Shown here: piece by piece, positions 55,501 through 62,994 of the stretch
How the letters are laid out: every line of letters begins with the position of its first letter
Position numbering within the stretch: the stretch's first letter is position 1
Assembly: GCF_907163125.1 (NCBI RefSeq)
Contig: NZ_OU015319.1
Location: 434,001-498,000, forward strand
Direction of reading: 5' to 3'
Length of the DNA: 64,000 nt
Source of the DNA: Cloacibacterium caeni
GTDB lineage: Bacteria > Bacteroidota > Bacteroidia > Flavobacteriales > Weeksellaceae
The notes under the pieces: model-generated
Database searches by the model: none
Told to the model about the DNA's origin: nothing
What the model saw: only the letters and a program-made list of their open reading frames with translations
Made by a program: the position numbers and the translations under genes

Positions 55501-55579
55501 AATTACAACGATGCAGAACTATTATGCTCCGCAAATGAACGCTCATACACAAGGAACGCAAGTTTCTATTTCAGAATAA
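49568..55579 (+). CDS. alpha-2-macroglobulin family protein
   Basis: Very large secreted or surface protein, 2003 residues, with a signal peptide ending at about residue 22. An N-terminal helical region (25-330) is followed by macroglobulin-type beta domains (MG2 near 550-650: I-Y-R-P-G-Q-T-V-Y-F-K) and the A2M signature near 1230-1290 (L-T-Q-W-K-L-M-F-L-A-H). A terpenoid-cyclase-like alpha barrel (about 1500-1830) comes next. The thioester motif CGEQ is absent, as in many Bacteroidota members. Near residue 1195 a segment I-E-E-V-V-T-V-A-Y-G resembles the TonB-linked plug signature. Four stretches match an intergenic repeat (51931, 52779, 53686, 54443). Probably binds proteases or peptides at the surface; by family only. 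Confidence 0.87.
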   Translation: MKKLTQIFILLFLIWNITPMKAQKYYDQQWKKISENYKKGTYKSNLPLILDIQKRAISEDNAIQLIKSLKAELSVIDLTEDDTQNDTASQFFKKLQSFDQKLKGEQKLVFQVLLGDFFQDYYDENQWKINQKTNVNTGEKQDFSQIETWSKLDFKNYFAQHFSEISKQDAALQKITISKYAEIFDEVEDIVYFPSFFDYKSMQYVDYLQSNYYFTKNELKENQPKILGIYDALIAKNSGNAQLYFKHQKLNDECAFTNCKNKQEHLISLYNSATEGDYKVLIAQEIISSLQGEQKFDEALSWIEKVKKAYPKSKFLENIKNQENQIKQPFVNIKFETSTLPNQPIHLIAEYKNTSQFSLNIYEVKSDYQGFLKYIYNSWNKDYFSQLKKTLVKKETFPLKNFKDYTSHKTSLEIAPLPSGIYVGEYLVDGNVQDHFYFIAANSRIIFKNKSDQQIFENELQLVLRNNGKILPKENLEFYEYVAQQNIEKSAGVTDAKAGFKIPENDKKRYYRYVLVRQPSTNDVNLLQVYGNQYDTSFNTRNEVEQAQIFLDRAIYRPGQTVYFKVIGTAFSSETNKEKVTPKVKLNITLKDTNGEEISTQTLTTNEFGSVNGSFTLPQGKLNGQFSIEVDNDDDEVTDYVMDGYKSFRVEDYKRPKFEVSFEPVKQEYQYGQTIELQGKAMMFSGVPLNNATVNYEIKKQNIRWRYFWWYPRGNDNENSILGEVKTNEKGEFTIKIDLKKDETLEGIQIDNYQINASVTDINGETQSDQTNLKVASVSHYISLSEANTSTPLSVTDYFTDENIKFKVETKNYNDQILKKSYTAKLSKLSPQERVFRTNFESEIQNAPFFSKEVFVQKFPHDYFDKSEKENRIEKVIFEKTPDSKIIRMTSVNSELINQQGTATDFEIGKLSAGKYKLELFNIEGKDTIKTEKIFEVFDKAKLSENQKPFLKVIPEKSEYNRTEKAKFYVYSAIPDALVNVYVQNGDGKTQFEQLPIKNGILVYEVPLPKDESIENLNVQFQMIAFNDVQTVSQDVKISSDKKPLKIELVTFRDKLQPNSKEKWSVKISGSSTSLTDQITAEVLANMYDKSLDQFAVNTYSWQSLYSKPYWISQYGINENLDQKYYSKRLKYFNNFGVNRPDFDWFDGGITYQLRGRANGLIITESAVPSANVKIRGMASMKAEAVTDSVKTKNIEEVVTVAYGRKKENLEKIPVRQNLNETAFFYPNLMTDKDGNVSFEFTSPEALTQWKLMFLAHTKNAQVATLEKTVVTQKEFSVTPNYPRFLREGDELVFKSKLSNLTTQQLKGFAKLQILDAFTNEDITEKFGINQLNAAAGYNVEQSFTLNANGSTTVQWNVKVPNGVSSIIIKNVATSTSLSGQGKFSDGEQKAIAVLPNRMLVTDAVPVFVKEGQTKTFVLQNLKNNQSKTATNVSNTLELTTNPIWEVIFALPSLKNDNNLSADVVFNKWFADVLASEIFKANPKLKTVFDEYQSKGLLNSNLEKNQELKQLLLEETPWVLDAKNETEQMAKLARLFDANNMRNSINDDWSELKKLQNPDGGFSWYAGYPSSYYNSLYILKNLGRINEWLKGNLADYQSSEQKEMVSQLVKYVDNEVSRYFDVKAVAERSRSNVWSNYALDYLDTRHYWEKEYPLKGDGKKMKDLVISKAKTAKITDFTFFGLHRAALLFDAYNLKDVSKKLMTYLKETSVQSETQGVYWKQNLNDWGWYSSKTVNHAGALEAFNKLTTDQNFVEEMKIWLITQKEVSNWDTSRSTAEVIYTILNSGKSWTSAESDKATIIWGGKELTNPDTKATGYVKSAVNSDKIDKNLATVTITKPGAGIVQGGLFWQYYEDLDKIKSSETYISITKELYKKVKTVNGEELQKITENAPLKIGDKVTVRMILNTDRNMEFIHLKDMRAAGFEPVDVLSGYQWKNNLGYYQVTKDASTNFYIEYMPKGKYVFEYDYICNVAGTFSNGITTMQNYYAPQMNAHTQGTQVSISE
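51931..51955 (+). repeat. dispersed repeat copy 1 inside the macroglobulin gene
   Basis: CACTTCGACTCCGCTCAGTG followed by TGACA, which is a typical flavobacterial intergenic repeat (from memory). It is read in frame as T-S-T-P-L-S-V. Confidence 0.65.
52779..52793 (+). repeat. dispersed repeat copy 2 inside the macroglobulin gene
   Basis: GTTCGACTTCGCTCA, read as S-S-T-S-L-T. Confidence 0.55.
53686..53709 (+). repeat. dispersed repeat copy 3 inside the macroglobulin gene
   Basis: CACTTCGACTTCGCTCAGTG followed by GACA, read as T-S-T-S-L-S-G. Confidence 0.65.
54443..54460 (-). repeat. dispersed repeat copy 4, reversed, inside the macroglobulin gene
   Basis: GCTGAGCGTAGTCGAAGC on the plus strand is the reverse complement form of copies 1-3, read as A-E-R-S-R-S. 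Confidence 0.6.
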
Positions 55580-55605
55580 TTTTTTGAAATAAGAAACATA
55601 AGTAG

Positions 55606-55632
55606 AGTCGGGATTTAGCCCGACTTTTTCCT
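55606..55632 (+). terminator. terminator of the macroglobulin gene
   Basis: Perfect 7-bp stem AGTCGGG/CCCGACT with a 6-base loop and T tract. Confidence 0.85.
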
Positions 55633-55714
55633 TCAAGGATTTACAGAAATAATGCTTTTCAAAATTTTTAGTTAAAACTTTCTGTATTTGTTTTTATGAG
55701 AAAATATAATTTTT

Positions 55715-55722
55715 TACCTTTG
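55715..55722 (+). promoter_or_regulatory. -7 box of the SWIM protein gene
   Basis: TACCTTTG, 14 nt before the ATG; a TTTG at 55687-55690 could be the -33 element with a 24-bp spacer. Confidence 0.55.
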
Positions 55723-55736
55723 AAAAAAAGCCGGGA

Positions 55737-57383
55737 ATGCTCAATATTATAGATTTAGAAACTCAGTTTTCAAAGCAAAAAATTAATAAAGCTAAAAAAC
55801 TTTCTTTACGAGAGATTGAAGAAGATAAAAAAAACCATTTCATTTGTTTTGTAGATGAAGGTGAAGAAAGCTATGATGCACAAATTTCTATCAGCGAAAA
55901 ATTAGAAATCATAGATTCTTCTTGTGATTGTTCAGAGAAAGGTTTTTGCAATCATTTATTAGCTTTGGCAATTCATATTTTTGAAATAAAGAATAATAAA
56001 CCAACCAAAAAATCAAAATTAAAAGCAAAAAAAATTTCGGAAGCAGAATTAGCAATAGAAAATCTAAATTCTGAAGAAATTAAAGGGTGGATTTTAGAAT
56101 TTTTCAAAAAAAATAAAGAGGCAGAAATTCAATTTTTATTAGAATTTGGAGAAAAAAAGACTGATTTTTCTGATCATGAAATCAAGAGTATTATTGACAA
56201 AAGCATACAATCTGTAGTAGGAAAAAAGAAAAATATTACCGCACCAGAAATTAAAAAAATAGTAGATATTCTCACGAAAAGTTTGGAGCCTGTAGAAGAA
56301 TTTATGTGGCAGAATATTACAAAAAATATTGCTTTGGAAACATACAATCTCATCTGTGATCATTTATTGAGTTTTCAGATGAATATTTATACTACCAGCA
56401 ATAGAATTGAGAGTTTTATAGATAAATTTAGAACGAAATTTGCCATCAATTTCAATCAAATAAAAGACCAATCGGTATGGGAAATATTGGCACAGGAATA
56501 TTGGAATTATTATTTGAAAGGCACAGGAAGTATTCCGTATACTTTATACCATTTGTTGTTTGATATTTATAAATATGCAGATATTCCTCAGAAAAAATTT
56601 ATAGCAAAATTAGTAAAAGAGAAAATCGATATTTGGATTAAAAATGATGTGGGATTACGAACGGAACTTCGAGAACATTTGTTGGATATTATGATAGAGA
56701 ATGAGATGTTTTTTTCTGTAAAATCCTATTTTCCTATTGCTTTTTACAAAAATTCTTATAATATTAAAATTTTAAATGAATTATTGAAATTTGATAAAAA
56801 TCTAGTCGAAAAATATTGTAATGAGATTATCAACAGAAATTCTAATGAAAAATACAATTATCCTTACTACGAAATTTTAGAAAAATTGTATCTTGAAAAT
56901 AATGATTTAGGAAAGTTAGCAATTATTAAAAAATTAAAATTTCAAGGGAACCCTACTTTAGAAGATTATATTTTTATTGAGCAAAATGAAATAGATAATG
57001 GAGAATTTAAAAAATTCAGAACCAAGATTTTAGCAAATTTGCGTAGAGGTTTTTACCAATATCCCGAAAATGCAGAAATATATTTTCAGATTTTAGAATA
57101 CGAAAAAAACTATACTAAAATGCTAGATGTGATAGATGAAAACCTTCCTACATTCGTTATTAATCAATACTCTGAAAAACTTTATTTAATTGATAAAGAA
57201 AAATTTTTAGTTAAGGTAAGTCGAAGATCTAGTTGGAATTCTGTAGGAAGTGAAGATGAAAAATTGGCAGATTTTTTAGTTTCAAAATACGATAATGCTC
57301 ATCTAAAATCATATTTTAGTAAAAATTCATTTGGATTTGGTAGCTATGGCTTTTCTTCTTTGGTTTTAAAAAAATTGAAATAA
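55737..57383 (+). CDS. SWIM zinc-finger protein
   Basis: Cytoplasmic protein of 548 residues. The N-terminus carries a SWIM zinc motif CxCx5CxH: Cys63, Cys65, Cys71, His73 (S-C-D-C-S-E-K-G-F-C-N-H). The rest is helical and lysine-rich, without a recognised domain. SWIM proteins often bind DNA or proteins, but this one has no neighbour that suggests a task. Single gene with a TACCTTTG box and a following hairpin. Confidence 0.82.
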   Translation: MLNIIDLETQFSKQKINKAKKLSLREIEEDKKNHFICFVDEGEESYDAQISISEKLEIIDSSCDCSEKGFCNHLLALAIHIFEIKNNKPTKKSKLKAKKISEAELAIENLNSEEIKGWILEFFKKNKEAEIQFLLEFGEKKTDFSDHEIKSIIDKSIQSVVGKKKNITAPEIKKIVDILTKSLEPVEEFMWQNITKNIALETYNLICDHLLSFQMNIYTTSNRIESFIDKFRTKFAINFNQIKDQSVWEILAQEYWNYYLKGTGSIPYTLYHLLFDIYKYADIPQKKFIAKLVKEKIDIWIKNDVGLRTELREHLLDIMIENEMFFSVKSYFPIAFYKNSYNIKILNELLKFDKNLVEKYCNEIINRNSNEKYNYPYYEILEKLYLENNDLGKLAIIKKLKFQGNPTLEDYIFIEQNEIDNGEFKKFRTKILANLRRGFYQYPENAEIYFQILEYEKNYTKMLDVIDENLPTFVINQYSEKLYLIDKEKFLVKVSRRSSWNSVGSEDEKLADFLVSKYDNAHLKSYFSKNSFGFGSYGFSSLVLKKLK

Positions 57384-57406
57384 AAATTGAAAATGAAACA
57401 TCAATA

Positions 57407-57431
57407 GAGTCGGGCTTTAGCCCAACTTTTT
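57407..57431 (+). terminator. terminator after the SWIM protein gene
   Basis: Stem AGTCGGGC/GCCCAACT with one C-A mismatch, then T6. It looks like a variant of the terminator at 55606. Confidence 0.7.
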
Positions 57432-57478
57432 TAGTTGAAAATTTCAAGGCTTTAGCCAAAACATAAATCTATATCTCT

Positions 57479-57497
57479 CCCACAAATTTTTTGTGGG
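57479..57497 (+). terminator. second hairpin before the export operon
   Basis: Perfect 8-bp stem CCCACAAA/TTTGTGGG with a TTT loop, followed by a T-rich stretch. Confidence 0.5.
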
Positions 57498-57575
57498 CGA
57501 TTTTATTTTTTGACAAATGTCAAAGGAATATTTTTTCAATCGTCGCAACTTTGCATCTGTAAACAAACATTAAAA

Positions 57576-58982
57576 ATGAAAAACTATAAAACATTAATTT
57601 TTACAGCAATGATGGGCTTTCCTTTGTCCTTCTCTGCGCAAACAGCTCCTTCACTCAAGGAATTGGTAGACGCAGCGATGAGTAAAGATGCTGCCATAGA
57701 ACAACAAAACTTAGAGTCTAAAGCAAATGGATTAGACCAACAAAAATTAAAAGACATTTTCTTACCCAAAGTTGAAATTTCAGGAAAAGGAGAATATTTA
57801 AATGCTACGGCAAAATTCCTTTCACCAGAAATTGCCATTCCTGCGATTAAACCTATTTTTCCGGGTGCGGTTTTTCCAGAAGGAACTTTTAACAATAATT
57901 TTACTTTGTCAGGTTTTGATGCAGCCGCAAAAGTTGAAGCAAAAGCGCTTCTTTATTCTGGCGGAAAAGTAAAATATCTGAAACAAGCTTTGACCGAGAA
58001 AAATAATGCGACTCAAGCTTTACAAGTCAAAAATCAAGACGAAGTCATTACTCAAATTTCTAAAGCGTATGATCAATTTGCACTTGTAATAGAATCTAAA
58101 AAAGTTTTAGATGAAAGCAAAAAACGTCTCGATGCCAATAAAAAAACAGCAGAAAAAGCTTTAGGTTATGGCTTAATCACTCCTTATGATTACAAAAAAA
58201 TAGAATTGGCACAAGCTACTTTGGATTCTAAAATGGTAGAATACGAAGGCAAAAAGGAGTTGCTGATTACGCAGTTAAATGTTTTAACGGGAATTGAAAA
58301 AGAGAGAATTGCTCTCATTCATCCTGATTTAGAAAAAATAGATTATTTGCTTACCAATGAAACCATCGAAAATAGAGCAGAATTGAAAGCTTTGGATTTC
58401 GGGATTAAAGCCATTGATGCCAAAATAAAAGCAGAAAAAACCTGGTGGATTCCGAAAGTTCAGGCTTCTACATCGCTTTCTTATATGGGATTTTACAACA
58501 CCAATCTTTCTTCATCTAAAGAATTAATGCCGGGAACTGGCGCAAAGTTAGATTATGATTTGACTAATCTTAATTTATTGCCCATTTTTCAAGCGGGAAT
58601 TGGTTTTAAATGGGATGTTTTTGATGGTAATGAAGGAAAGCATGAAGTAGAAAAAGCAAAAATAGAAAGAGAGATTTTAGAAAGTAAAAAATCTGATACC
58701 GAAAGAAAATTACAACTCAATTTAGCCAATAATCAAACCAATTATAACATCGCAAATGCCCAAGTTGATCTAAAAGCGACGGCGAAACAAATTGCTAAAA
58801 ATGCATTGACACAAGCCGAAAAAGAATTCAGATATGGTTTGATTAAAGCGACGCAATTGATTGAAGCGGAAAACGATTTGGAAGTTGCAGAATTAGATTA
58901 TCAAACCGCTATCTTCAACCAAAGAAGGGCAGCGATTGAACTGATGAAGTCCACTCAAAATTTAAACTTAGAAAAACTATAA
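57576..58982 (+). CDS. TolC family outer-membrane efflux protein
   Basis: Outer-membrane channel of 468 residues with a signal peptide (about 1-22, ending F-S-A-Q) and two OEP coiled-coil repeats (Y-D-Q-F-A-L-V-I-E-S-K-K and F-R-Y-G-L-I-K-A-T-Q-L-I-E-A-E). It opens an operon with an HlyD adaptor (36-bp gap) and an ABC-2 permease. The ATG at 57576 is chosen because a CAACTTTG sequence, one base off the -7 consensus, lies at 57546 inside the longer frame. Confidence 0.9.
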   Translation: MKNYKTLIFTAMMGFPLSFSAQTAPSLKELVDAAMSKDAAIEQQNLESKANGLDQQKLKDIFLPKVEISGKGEYLNATAKFLSPEIAIPAIKPIFPGAVFPEGTFNNNFTLSGFDAAAKVEAKALLYSGGKVKYLKQALTEKNNATQALQVKNQDEVITQISKAYDQFALVIESKKVLDESKKRLDANKKTAEKALGYGLITPYDYKKIELAQATLDSKMVEYEGKKELLITQLNVLTGIEKERIALIHPDLEKIDYLLTNETIENRAELKALDFGIKAIDAKIKAEKTWWIPKVQASTSLSYMGFYNTNLSSSKELMPGTGAKLDYDLTNLNLLPIFQAGIGFKWDVFDGNEGKHEVEKAKIEREILESKKSDTERKLQLNLANNQTNYNIANAQVDLKATAKQIAKNALTQAEKEFRYGLIKATQLIEAENDLEVAELDYQTAIFNQRRAAIELMKSTQNLNLEKL

Positions 58983-59018
58983 AACGATAAACATTAATCA
59001 ATTAAATATTTTAATCCA

Positions 59019-59978
59019 ATGAAAAACTATATTGTAATATCTTTATTTTTAGTAACCTTACTTTCTCTCGGAGCTTGTAAAAATGAAACTCCACAAAAAT
59101 TAACCGAAGGAAAAACCAAAAAAGAAATTGTTTCTTTTGCGCCAAAAGTTACAGGTAGAATTTTAAAAATTTATGTAGAAGAAGGACAAACTGTAAAAGC
59201 AGGAGATACGCTCGCAATGTTAGACGTTCCAGAAGTTTCTGCGAAAATTGCTCAAGCAAAAGGAGCAACTGCCGCTGCCGCCGCACAAGCACAAATGGCA
59301 AAAAATGGAGCAACTGCAGATCAACTTCGTCAGTTACGAGCCAAACAAAAGGGTTTAGCGGAACAATATCAGTACGCTCAAAAATCCTTTAGAAGAGCGC
59401 AAAATATGTACAAAGACAGTCTGCTTTCTCCACAAAATTATGATGAGGCTTTCGCAAAATTACAAGCCGCAAAAGCTCAATATGAAGCTGCAAACGCAGA
59501 ATTGCGCGATGTGGAAATCGGTACAAGATTAGAAAAAATAGAAATGGCGATAGGTCAAGAAAATCAAGCGAGAGGTGTTCTTCAGGAAGCTAATGTTGCC
59601 TATTCTGAAAGATATATTATCGCAACCAATGATATGGAAATTGAAACTATTTCTCTAAATGTAGGCGAATTGGCAACTGCTGGTTATGCACTTTTCAACG
59701 GTTATATTCCGAATTCGACTTATTTCCGTTTTACCATTCCAGAAAGTAAAATTTCTAAATATCAAAAAGGAATGACCGTGAATATGAAATCTACATACGG
59801 AAATCAAGAGTTTTCAGGGAAAATAGTTTCTATCAAGCAATTGACAAAATATGCAGATATTACCACTGCTTTCCCAGATTATCAACCAGATGATGCGGTT
59901 TACGAAATTAAAGTAATTCCTACAGATAGAGCAAAAGTGAATAATATTTTGGTGAATTCTAGCGTAACTTTAAAATAA
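59019..59978 (+). CDS. HlyD family efflux adaptor, lipoprotein
   Basis: Periplasmic adaptor of 319 residues with a lipobox ending at Cys20 (S-L-G-A-C). First lipoyl-like half K-V-T-G-R-I-L-K-I-Y-V-E-E-G-Q-T-V-K-A-G-D, then a coiled-coil hairpin (about 80-185, Ala/Gln-rich), then a second beta half and a C-terminal barrel. The layout is like YbhG/HlyD adaptors of ABC exporters. It links the TolC protein upstream to the permease downstream. Confidence 0.9.
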   Translation: MKNYIVISLFLVTLLSLGACKNETPQKLTEGKTKKEIVSFAPKVTGRILKIYVEEGQTVKAGDTLAMLDVPEVSAKIAQAKGATAAAAAQAQMAKNGATADQLRQLRAKQKGLAEQYQYAQKSFRRAQNMYKDSLLSPQNYDEAFAKLQAAKAQYEAANAELRDVEIGTRLEKIEMAIGQENQARGVLQEANVAYSERYIIATNDMEIETISLNVGELATAGYALFNGYIPNSTYFRFTIPESKISKYQKGMTVNMKSTYGNQEFSGKIVSIKQLTKYADITTAFPDYQPDDAVYEIKVIPTDRAKVNNILVNSSVTLK

Positions 59979-59989
59979 TCTTAACTAAA

Positions 59990-60101
59990 AACCGCAAAAG
60001 CTCCAAAAGAAATGTTTGAAAATAAGCAATTCAAAAGTAAAAAAAGTTTTTTTTCTTTTGGAAAACTTTAAAACGGAAAAGCTTTTGTCTCTTTTGTGGT
60101 T
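59990..60101 (+). promoter_or_regulatory. long intercistronic inverted repeat
   Basis: The arms 59990-60009 (starts AACCGCAAAAG) and 60082-60101 (ends CTTTTGTGGTT) pair over 20 positions with few mismatches, enclosing about 70 nt. This fills most of the 146-bp gap between the adaptor and permease genes. It could be an RNA structure that adjusts expression or stability; that is inference. Confidence 0.5.
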
Positions 60102-60124
60102 AAAAAAAATAAAATTTAGAAAAA

Positions 60125-61321
60125 ATGAAACAGTTAAGATACCTTTTAAAAAGAGAGTTTCATTTGTTCTTCACGAACAAAACCATGCTTTCTGTATTTT
60201 TTATGGCTCCCATTTTCTACGCGCTTTTGTTAGGTTTTACCTACAAAAAGGGAAAAGTAACGGATATTCCTGTGATTGTAATTAATCATGACCAAACTCC
60301 TTTGTCTAACCAAATTGTAGACATGTTAGAGGATAATCAAACGCTGAAAGTGCTGAATTATGTAGAAGAACCAGCGATATTGAAAGATGAGGTCATCAAA
60401 ACAGAAGCAGGAGCAGTAGTGATTATTCCTGAACGTTTCGAGGCGAATATGTTGCAAAAGAAATATCCAGAAATTAACGTCTATCTCAATACTTCGAATG
60501 TGTTGACCGCTAATTTTGCTTCAAAAGCGATTCAATTAACCTTAGGCACTTTTTCAGCAGGTGCCGAAATGAAAGCTTTGCAGAAAAAAGGGATGAATGC
60601 AGACCAAGCAAAAGCCAATATAGAACCCTATAAAGCCAATTATATTACGCTTTTTAACACCACGAGTAATTACCTGATTTTCATGTGGCCAGCAATGATG
60701 GCGGTGGTTTTACAGCAAGTTATTCTTTTGGCGATGGCAGTTACGTTTTCCGAGGAATTTAAAAGAGATTCTTTCATAAAAGATTTTGCAGGGAAACACA
60801 AATATGCGATTTTGGTAATGGCGATTAAATGTTTACCCGTTTGGATTTTCTCCAATTTAAATATTTTATTCTTTTACTTGTGTAGCTTGTATTTTAAAAT
60901 TCCAGTTCCAGAAAACGCTATGAATTTCTTCTTGATAACAGCAATTTTTGTAGTAGCAGCAACCAATTTAGGCGTTTTGGTGAGTATTATGGTTCCAGAT
61001 GCGCTCAAAGCGACTCAGATTTTAATGGTAATTGCTTCGCCTGCGTTTATCATCAGTGGATTTACTTGGCCAAATTATGCGATGCCAGATTTCATTACTT
61101 ATTTCACTAAAATTATTCCTTTAACACCATATTTAGAAGCTTTGAAAATTATGGTGGTAGAAAAAGGTTCCGATTATTTAACCCAAAAATATTTCTGGCA
61201 CTTGTTTATTCTAGGTTGGGTTTATTTCCTTTTAGGTTGGATAGCTTTGAAAATCAAAATCAAAATGCTGTTCAAAGAATATCATCTCTCCGAAGATTAT
61301 GACGACCAAGGGTTCGTTTAA
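60125..61321 (+). CDS. ABC-2 type transporter permease
   Basis: Inner-membrane permease of 398 residues. One membrane segment near residues 20-40, a large extracytoplasmic region (about 45-175), then five segments to the end. It resembles YhhJ/YbhS-type permeases that work with an HlyD adaptor. The adaptor and TolC genes precede it, but no ATP-binding gene lies in the operon or just after it. The next gene is a regulator, so the ATPase must be elsewhere, or the system is altered. A 12-bp terminator follows. Confidence 0.9.
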   Translation: MKQLRYLLKREFHLFFTNKTMLSVFFMAPIFYALLLGFTYKKGKVTDIPVIVINHDQTPLSNQIVDMLEDNQTLKVLNYVEEPAILKDEVIKTEAGAVVIIPERFEANMLQKKYPEINVYLNTSNVLTANFASKAIQLTLGTFSAGAEMKALQKKGMNADQAKANIEPYKANYITLFNTTSNYLIFMWPAMMAVVLQQVILLAMAVTFSEEFKRDSFIKDFAGKHKYAILVMAIKCLPVWIFSNLNILFFYLCSLYFKIPVPENAMNFFLITAIFVVAATNLGVLVSIMVPDALKATQILMVIASPAFIISGFTWPNYAMPDFITYFTKIIPLTPYLEALKIMVVEKGSDYLTQKYFWHLFILGWVYFLLGWIALKIKIKMLFKEYHLSEDYDDQGFV

Positions 61322-61352
61322 TCCATATAGTTTTTTTATTAATGTTTATTCG

Positions 61353-61384
61353 AAGGCGTTTCAGTTTACTGAAACGCCTTTTTT
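61353..61384 (+). terminator. terminator of the TolC-HlyD-permease operon
   Basis: Perfect 12-bp stem AAGGCGTTTCAG/CTGAAACGCCTT with TTTA loop and T6. The next gene's -7 box starts 4 bp later. Confidence 0.9.
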
Positions 61385-61387
61385 GTG

Positions 61388-61395
61388 TATTTTTG
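61388..61395 (+). promoter_or_regulatory. -7 box of the Crp-type gene
   Basis: TATTTTTG right after the preceding terminator and inside the longer frame opening at 61299; it fixes the start at 61413. Confidence 0.6.
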
Positions 61396-61412
61396 CCAGA
61401 AATTTAGTTTTC

Positions 61413-61973
61413 ATGAAATTAATTCAAGAACTTAATAAGCACATTAAGGTAGATGCAGAAATAGAGCGTTTTTTAAATGAAGAATGTGAAACAAAAGTCT
61501 TTGAAAAAGGTGAAATATTGAGCAAGCAGAATCAATACAATCATACTGTTTTCTTTGTAGATGAAGGTTTGCTGAGAATGTTTTACTACGAAAACGGAAA
61601 AGATATCACTACCAATTTTTATTCTGAAGGCAAGATTACAGCCAATATCGATACGCTTTTTAAGAATCAACCTACTCGAAATAACATTGAAACTTTAGAA
61701 AAATCGGTAATTACCACTTGTAATTTCAATAAATTAGAGGAATTATGTTCGGTTTCGCTAACTGCGGCAAATTTCAGCAGATATATTCTAGGAAACTTAA
61801 TGATAGAGATGTCGCGCAGAATTTCTTCGCTGCAATATATGACGGCAAAAGAAAAGTACATTCAATTGCTTGAAGAAAATCCTAATATCATTCTCAGAGC
61901 TCCACTCGGAATGATTGCTACTTATCTGGGAATTTCTCAGGAGACTTTAAGCCGTATCAGAAGTGATATTTAA
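61413..61973 (+). CDS. Crp/Fnr family transcriptional regulator
   Basis: Regulator of 186 residues. Cyclic-nucleotide-binding-type barrel in the N-terminal two thirds (V-F-F-V-D-E-G-L-L-R-M-F-Y) and a short helix-turn-helix at the end (P-L-G-M-I-A-T-Y-L-G-I-S-Q-E-T-L-S-R-I). It is related in layout to the regulator at 23210. Being placed right after the export operon, it might control it, but nothing shows this directly. Confidence 0.87.
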   Translation: MKLIQELNKHIKVDAEIERFLNEECETKVFEKGEILSKQNQYNHTVFFVDEGLLRMFYYENGKDITTNFYSEGKITANIDTLFKNQPTRNNIETLEKSVITTCNFNKLEELCSVSLTAANFSRYILGNLMIEMSRRISSLQYMTAKEKYIQLLEENPNIILRAPLGMIATYLGISQETLSRIRSDI

Positions 61974-62050
61974 AGTCAAAAACGGTTTTTATTTTCTAAA
62001 TTTTATCATATTTTTAAGATTCTTTTGGTAGGCGTTTTAGAAATTTCAAT

Positions 62051-62058
62051 TAACTTTG
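62051..62058 (+). promoter_or_regulatory. -7 box of the four-gene small-enzyme cluster
   Basis: TAACTTTG, 22 nt before the ATG at 62081. Confidence 0.55.
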
Positions 62059-62080
62059 AGATTCTTTAAAAATAAAATCC

Positions 62081-62536
62081 ATGCAAAACGTTTTTGATGC
62101 ACAAGATGCGCAAGAGTACATCAATAGAATCAATAATTTAACACCAGAAACCCCAAGAAAATGGGGTAAAATGAGTGTAGACCAAGTTTTAGCACATTTA
62201 AATGTAGCCTATGACCTAACTTTTACGTCAGAAAAATTTCCAAAGCCTAGTTTTATTGCCAAATTTTTACTTTCGAGGTTTGTAAAGCCTAAAATCACCA
62301 ACGAAATTCCTTATAAACAGAGTTTGCCAACAAGTCCAGCTTTTATCATTGCCGATGAAAGAAACTTTGAAGAAGAAAAAGCCAAATTAATTGGCAATAT
62401 TCAGCGTGTGCAACAATTGGGAAGAGAAGCTTTTGAAGGAAAAGAAAATATTAATTTCGGAAAAATGACGGCTCAATGTTGGAATAATATGTTTGCGAAA
62501 CATCTCAATCACCATTTAGAGCAATTTGGAGTTTAA
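62081..62536 (+). CDS. DUF1569 protein (DinB-like fold)
   Basis: Soluble protein of 151 residues. P-R-K-W-G-K-M-S-V-D-Q-V-L-A-H-L-N near residue 30 and a C-terminal K-H-L-N-H-H-L-E-Q-F-G agree with DUF1569, a relative of the DinB/YfiT metal-binding four-helix fold. The histidines could hold a metal ion. Function not established. First of four closely spaced genes (gaps of 2, 3 and 18 bp). Confidence 0.82.
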   Translation: MQNVFDAQDAQEYINRINNLTPETPRKWGKMSVDQVLAHLNVAYDLTFTSEKFPKPSFIAKFLLSRFVKPKITNEIPYKQSLPTSPAFIIADERNFEEEKAKLIGNIQRVQQLGREAFEGKENINFGKMTAQCWNNMFAKHLNHHLEQFGV

Positions 62537-62538
62537 AC

Positions 62539-62991
62539 ATGAAAAAAATATTATTTAGTTTTCTGTTGCTTTCGCAATTAATTTTTGCTCAAGAAAATAA
62601 TACTTCAAATCAAAAAAATATGGAATTAGGAGCATTTTCAATAAGTCTTAAAGTAAAAGATATTAAAAAATCTGTTGAATTTTACGAAAAACTGGGTTTC
62701 ACTTACAAAGCTGGAAACATAGATCAAAATTGGATTGTTCTTAAAAACGGAAATACAGTTATCGGACTTTTTCAAGGGTTTATAGAAGAAAATACACTTA
62801 CTTTTAATCCAGGTTGGGACCAACAAGCGCAAAATCTTCCTGAATTTAACGATGTAAGAGAAATTCAAAAAAAATTGAAAGCGAAAGATGTAAAATTAGA
62901 CAGAGAAGCTGATGAGAAAACTTCTGGTCCAGAATACATCATCTTGAAAGATCCAGACGGAAATCCTATTTTAATAGACCAACACAGATAA
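62539..62991 (+). CDS. VOC family protein with signal peptide
   Basis: Protein of 150 residues. A signal peptide (about 1-18, ending I-F-A-Q) precedes one glyoxalase/bleomycin-resistance (VOC) fold: S-L-K-V-K-D-I-K-K-S-V-E-F-Y-E-K-L-G-F near residue 35 and I-L-K-D-P-D-G-N-P-I near 137. Export is unusual for the family and suggests a periplasmic task, or an alternative internal start at the second Met (62620). Substrate unknown. Confidence 0.8.
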   Translation: MKKILFSFLLLSQLIFAQENNTSNQKNMELGAFSISLKVKDIKKSVEFYEKLGFTYKAGNIDQNWIVLKNGNTVIGLFQGFIEENTLTFNPGWDQQAQNLPEFNDVREIQKKLKAKDVKLDREADEKTSGPEYIILKDPDGNPILIDQHR

Positions 62992-62994
62992 GCT

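Noticed and set aside
60016-60285. Open frame of 89 codons between adaptor and permease genes
   Set aside because: It overlaps the permease in another frame and lies in the inverted repeat; no family resemblance.
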